Shown here: positions 6,883-8,306 of the stretch, piece by piece | How the letters are laid out: each line of letters opens with the position of its first letter | Numbering within the stretch: position 1 is the first letter of the stretch | Assembly: GCA_030608865.1 (NCBI GenBank) | Contig: JAUWDI010000032.1 | Span: 1-8,306, forward strand | DNA from: Anaerolineales bacterium | GTDB taxonomy: Bacteria > Chloroflexota > Anaerolineae > Anaerolineales > E44-bin32 | Direction of reading: 5' to 3' | DNA length: 8,306 nucleotides | The notes under the pieces: model-generated | Seen by the model: only the letters and a program-made list of their open reading frames with translations | Told to the model about the DNA's origin: nothing | The model's database searches: none | Made by a program: the position numbers and the translations under genes

Positions 6883-6911
6883 ATACTATCAGGATGGCTG
6901 CAGGGGGTCAA
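6883..6911 (-). promoter_or_regulatory. Sigma-70-type promoter of the metal-uptake operon
   Basis: TTGACC at 6911-6906 (5 of 6 consensus), a 17-nt spacer, then TAGTAT at 6888-6883 (4 of 6). Transcription would start near 6876, at the upstream edge of the Fur-box-like dyad. The agreement of spacing, position and operator makes this the best promoter in the window. Confidence 0.6.
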
Positions 6912-7110
6912 GAGCGAAGTGATGTCGTGGGGGCTGCACCGGGTACTTGTCGCGGTAAAAAGCGGGGTATGACAAAGTGCATCCTGTTTTGCCCGGAGAG
7001 AACAGCGTTCGCTCAATGAACGCTTCAAGGAGAAAAGATGCCCCCAGCACAGGCACCAAAGACTGGTTCGCTTGCTCGTTCAGCGTGTGGGTTGTGGAAA
7101 CCGGAACCCG
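6912..7110. other. Intergenic region upstream of the metal-uptake promoter
   Basis: About 200 bp between the DUF389-like gene and the metal-uptake promoter. It holds the stem-loop at 7004-7024 and the beginning of a 31-codon plus-strand open frame (7038-7133) with a strong AAGGAG site. No other gene, RNA or repeat is apparent. Confidence 0.5.
7004..7024. other. Stem-loop downstream of the DUF389-like gene
   Basis: A perfect 7-bp inverted repeat (AGCGTTC / GAACGCT, 7-nt loop) lies about 87 bp past the stop of the upstream minus-strand gene and about 90 bp before the operon promoter. There is no T-run on either side, so it may be a weak or factor-dependent terminator region or simply a chance hairpin. 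Confidence 0.35.
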
Positions 7111-7133
7111 TCAGGGGGTCGGCGATGGAGTAA
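7038..7133 (+). CDS. Possible 31-residue small protein, doubtful
   Basis: The only plus-strand frame with a textbook initiation region: AAGGAG, 6-7 nt, then ATG at 7038, ending in TAA at 7131-7133. The peptide begins MPPAQAPKTGSLAR and contains one Cys and one Trp; I recognise no family and see no membrane segment or signal. Its end overlaps by 23 bp the 3' end of the convergent DUF389-like gene, and a 7-bp stem-loop lies just upstream. No promoter is evident. It could well be chance. Confidence 0.15.
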   Translation: MPPAQAPKTGSLARSACGLWKPEPVRGSAME

Positions 7134-8295
7134 GGGTTGCTGTTGTGATGTAGTCGCCCAGAAGCCACCCCTCAAAAGTTTCGTCGAACTTTGTTGTGAA
7201 GCGAATGTACCACCAGGTAGTTTCCCCGACCTGCTTAGGACCGGCGATGAGGAGGATGGAACTGCCCTCCTCCACAAAACCGATATGTGCGCCCAATGGG
7301 TCGGACGCAACCCGAACAACCGCTCCGGTGCCGCCGGTGTTATTCACGCGAGCAGGCTGCGGAGTAGGGGTGGGGGTCACGGTGGGCGTCGGAGTTTTGG
7401 TGGGCGTGCCGGTGATCGTGGCTGTGGGTGTGATCGTTGGGGTGCTGGTTATGGTGGCCGTTGCGCTTGGGGTTGGCGTAGCGGTCGGTGTAGGTGGGGG
7501 TGTGGGCAGAATCGCCATCACCGAGGCGCCCAAACCGACTGCGCTGAGGATTGCTATCAAACCCATGAGCGCCATAGCTGCGACCAGAGAACGAGAAGCA
7601 CCGGTCAGGGGCCGGAACCCGAGGGCGGCTAGCACGGCGACGGCGACGACGATCGCCCATGCAAGGTGCAGAGCGAAGGTAAGGGCAGCGCCCTGCCACA
7701 GATCAGGCTCGGCGCGCAGCAGACCGATGGCGGCGGCACCGAGGGGCAGGAACAATTCGTACGCGACTGCCGCTCCTGCAAGAGGGGCCAACCGTTCTTC
7801 GCGCGCCAGATAATATGCGAGGAGGCCTGCGCCAAGCATAACCAGGCCAAAATCGATCAGGTTGAGTTCTGTGTGCCCGTAAGCGAGCAGGAAAAGTGAC
7901 TCTGATCCTGTAGCCAGCCCGCCTGCAAGGCCGGCGGTTACGGCAACCAGCAGTCCGGCGACGGCGAAGCTGGCGAGCATACGCAGGAAGAAACGTGGTG
8001 AGCCGGTTACCGCTGAAAGTGCAAGACCCAAGAGCGGTCCCATCTGATGGGCGACGAGCGCGCCGGCGAAGAGTAAGGCTCGCTGTTCGAAGCGGAAACC
8101 GACGCCGATCAGGAGCCCTGCCAGCAGCGCGAAAACGAAGAAGCCGACATTCGGCGAGACGATTTGAGCGAGGTTTTCGAGGAATGTCTCGCGTTCGTCG
8201 GCGCGAAGCTGGGTGAGCATGCGGCGGGCTCGCCTGCGTCGGGCGCGGGAATGAGTCTGGAGTGGATCGAGTGGTTCGCTCATATTTGTACTCAT
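7111..8295 (-). CDS. DUF389-like seven-helix membrane protein with Thr/Pro linker and SH3-like C-terminal domain
   Basis: Function unknown. An Arg-rich cytoplasmic N-terminus (RARRRRARR, 17-25) precedes about seven helices at 48-66, 72-95, 103-127, 144-163, 168-192, 201-225 and 236-262. The first two, with SPNVGFF, GVGFRFEQRALLFAGALVAHQMGPLLGLAL and VTGSPRFFLR, resemble the DUF389 family. Residues 264-314 form a Thr/Pro linker. Residues about 324-384 look like a bacterial SH3 domain (VRVASDPLGAHIGFVEEGS, WWYIRF, EGWLLGDYI), followed by a short Thr/Pro tail. By the positive-inside rule an odd helix count puts the SH3-like domain outside, where it might bind cell envelope or act as a sensor; this is inference. 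The ATG at 8295 is used; the ATG at 8283 is also possible, and the window ends 11 nt upstream, so the promoter is not visible. It precedes the metal-uptake promoter and is probably a separate transcription unit. Confidence 0.88.
   Translation of the reverse strand: MSTNMSEPLDPLQTHSRARRRRARRMLTQLRADERETFLENLAQIVSPNVGFFVFALLAGLLIGVGFRFEQRALLFAGALVAHQMGPLLGLALSAVTGSPRFFLRMLASFAVAGLLVAVTAGLAGGLATGSESLFLLAYGHTELNLIDFGLVMLGAGLLAYYLAREERLAPLAGAAVAYELFLPLGAAAIGLLRAEPDLWQGAALTFALHLAWAIVVAVAVLAALGFRPLTGASRSLVAAMALMGLIAILSAVGLGASVMAILPTPPPTPTATPTPSATATITSTPTITPTATITGTPTKTPTPTVTPTPTPQPARVNNTGGTGAVVRVASDPLGAHIGFVEEGSSILLIAGPKQVGETTWWYIRFTTKFDETFEGWLLGDYITTATLTPSPTP
7354..7506 (-). repeat. Degenerate Thr/Pro-coding repeat (linker)
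   Basis: About 50 codons rich in Thr and Pro, with imperfect TPT, TAT and TIT units, joining the membrane part to the SH3-like domain. The DNA is strongly strand-biased: the plus strand is rich in G and T with several G runs. Repeats like this can vary in length by slippage between strains. Confidence 0.75.
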
Positions 8296-8306
8296 CGTCG
8301 TAATGT

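Noticed and set aside
6890..7113. The DUF389-like frame stays open for about 73 codons beyond its TGA stop at 7113-7111, suggesting stop readthrough.
   Set aside because: The extension covers the predicted operon promoter, has no Thr/Pro or domain character continuing from the protein, and shows no readthrough element. Chance openness is the simpler reading.
7196..7813. A 205-codon plus-strand frame with Val/Gly repeats.
   Set aside because: The GVGVGV pattern is the reverse complement of the Thr/Pro linker codons of the minus-strand gene; it is a shadow.
1..8306. CRISPR array, insertion sequence, tRNA or other mobile or RNA element.
   Set aside because: No regularly spaced repeats, transposase motifs, terminal inverted repeats or tRNA-like folds were seen on reading both strands.

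Overview
The window is about 8.3 kb, and every confident gene lies on the minus strand. It reads as a stretch of a GC-moderate bacterial chromosome, with no sign of plasmid, phage or insertion-sequence DNA. The organism is probably a member of Chloroflexota (Anaerolineae/Caldilineae-like). This is an inference from style: a multi-pass membrane protein with a long Thr/Pro linker and an SH3-like tail, and a NarL/DegS-type sensor kinase with a multi-pass membrane N-terminus. No rRNA or other marker gene is present to confirm it.

Reading in the direction of transcription (high to low coordinates): (1) 8295-7111 encodes a seven-helix DUF389-like membrane protein with a Thr/Pro linker and an extracytoplasmic SH3-like domain. 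(2) An intergenic region holds a good promoter (TTGACC, 17 nt, TAGTAT). A Fur-box-like 21-bp dyad begins at the expected transcription start. (3) An apparent metal-uptake operon follows: a Fur-family regulator (6859-6416), a TroA/ZnuA-type substrate-binding lipoprotein (6300-5272), an ABC ATPase (5235-4408) and an ABC permease (4411-3542). The ATPase and permease genes overlap by 4 bp. (4) A sensor histidine kinase (about 3389-1641) has about six membrane helices, a GAF-like region, HisKA_3 and HATPase domains; no partner response regulator is in the window. (5) A membrane protein gene (1569-935) is broken by a one-base frameshift at a run of five Cs on its coding strand. (6) A roughly 290-bp gap follows, then the 5' 214 codons of thioredoxin reductase trxB (644-1), cut by the window edge.

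The best-supported functional unit is the regulator plus transporter. The regulator would sense cytoplasmic metal and bind the dyad over the start of its own transcript. That would shut down its own gene and possibly the uptake genes behind it. The binding protein has three histidine ligands and an Asp/His-rich loop, which favours zinc, but manganese or another divalent metal cannot be excluded. I found no clear new defence, mobile or RNA-based system. The points most worth a second look are the operator layout, the missing fourth acidic ligand in the binding protein, the frameshifted gene, and the DUF389-like/SH3 architecture.
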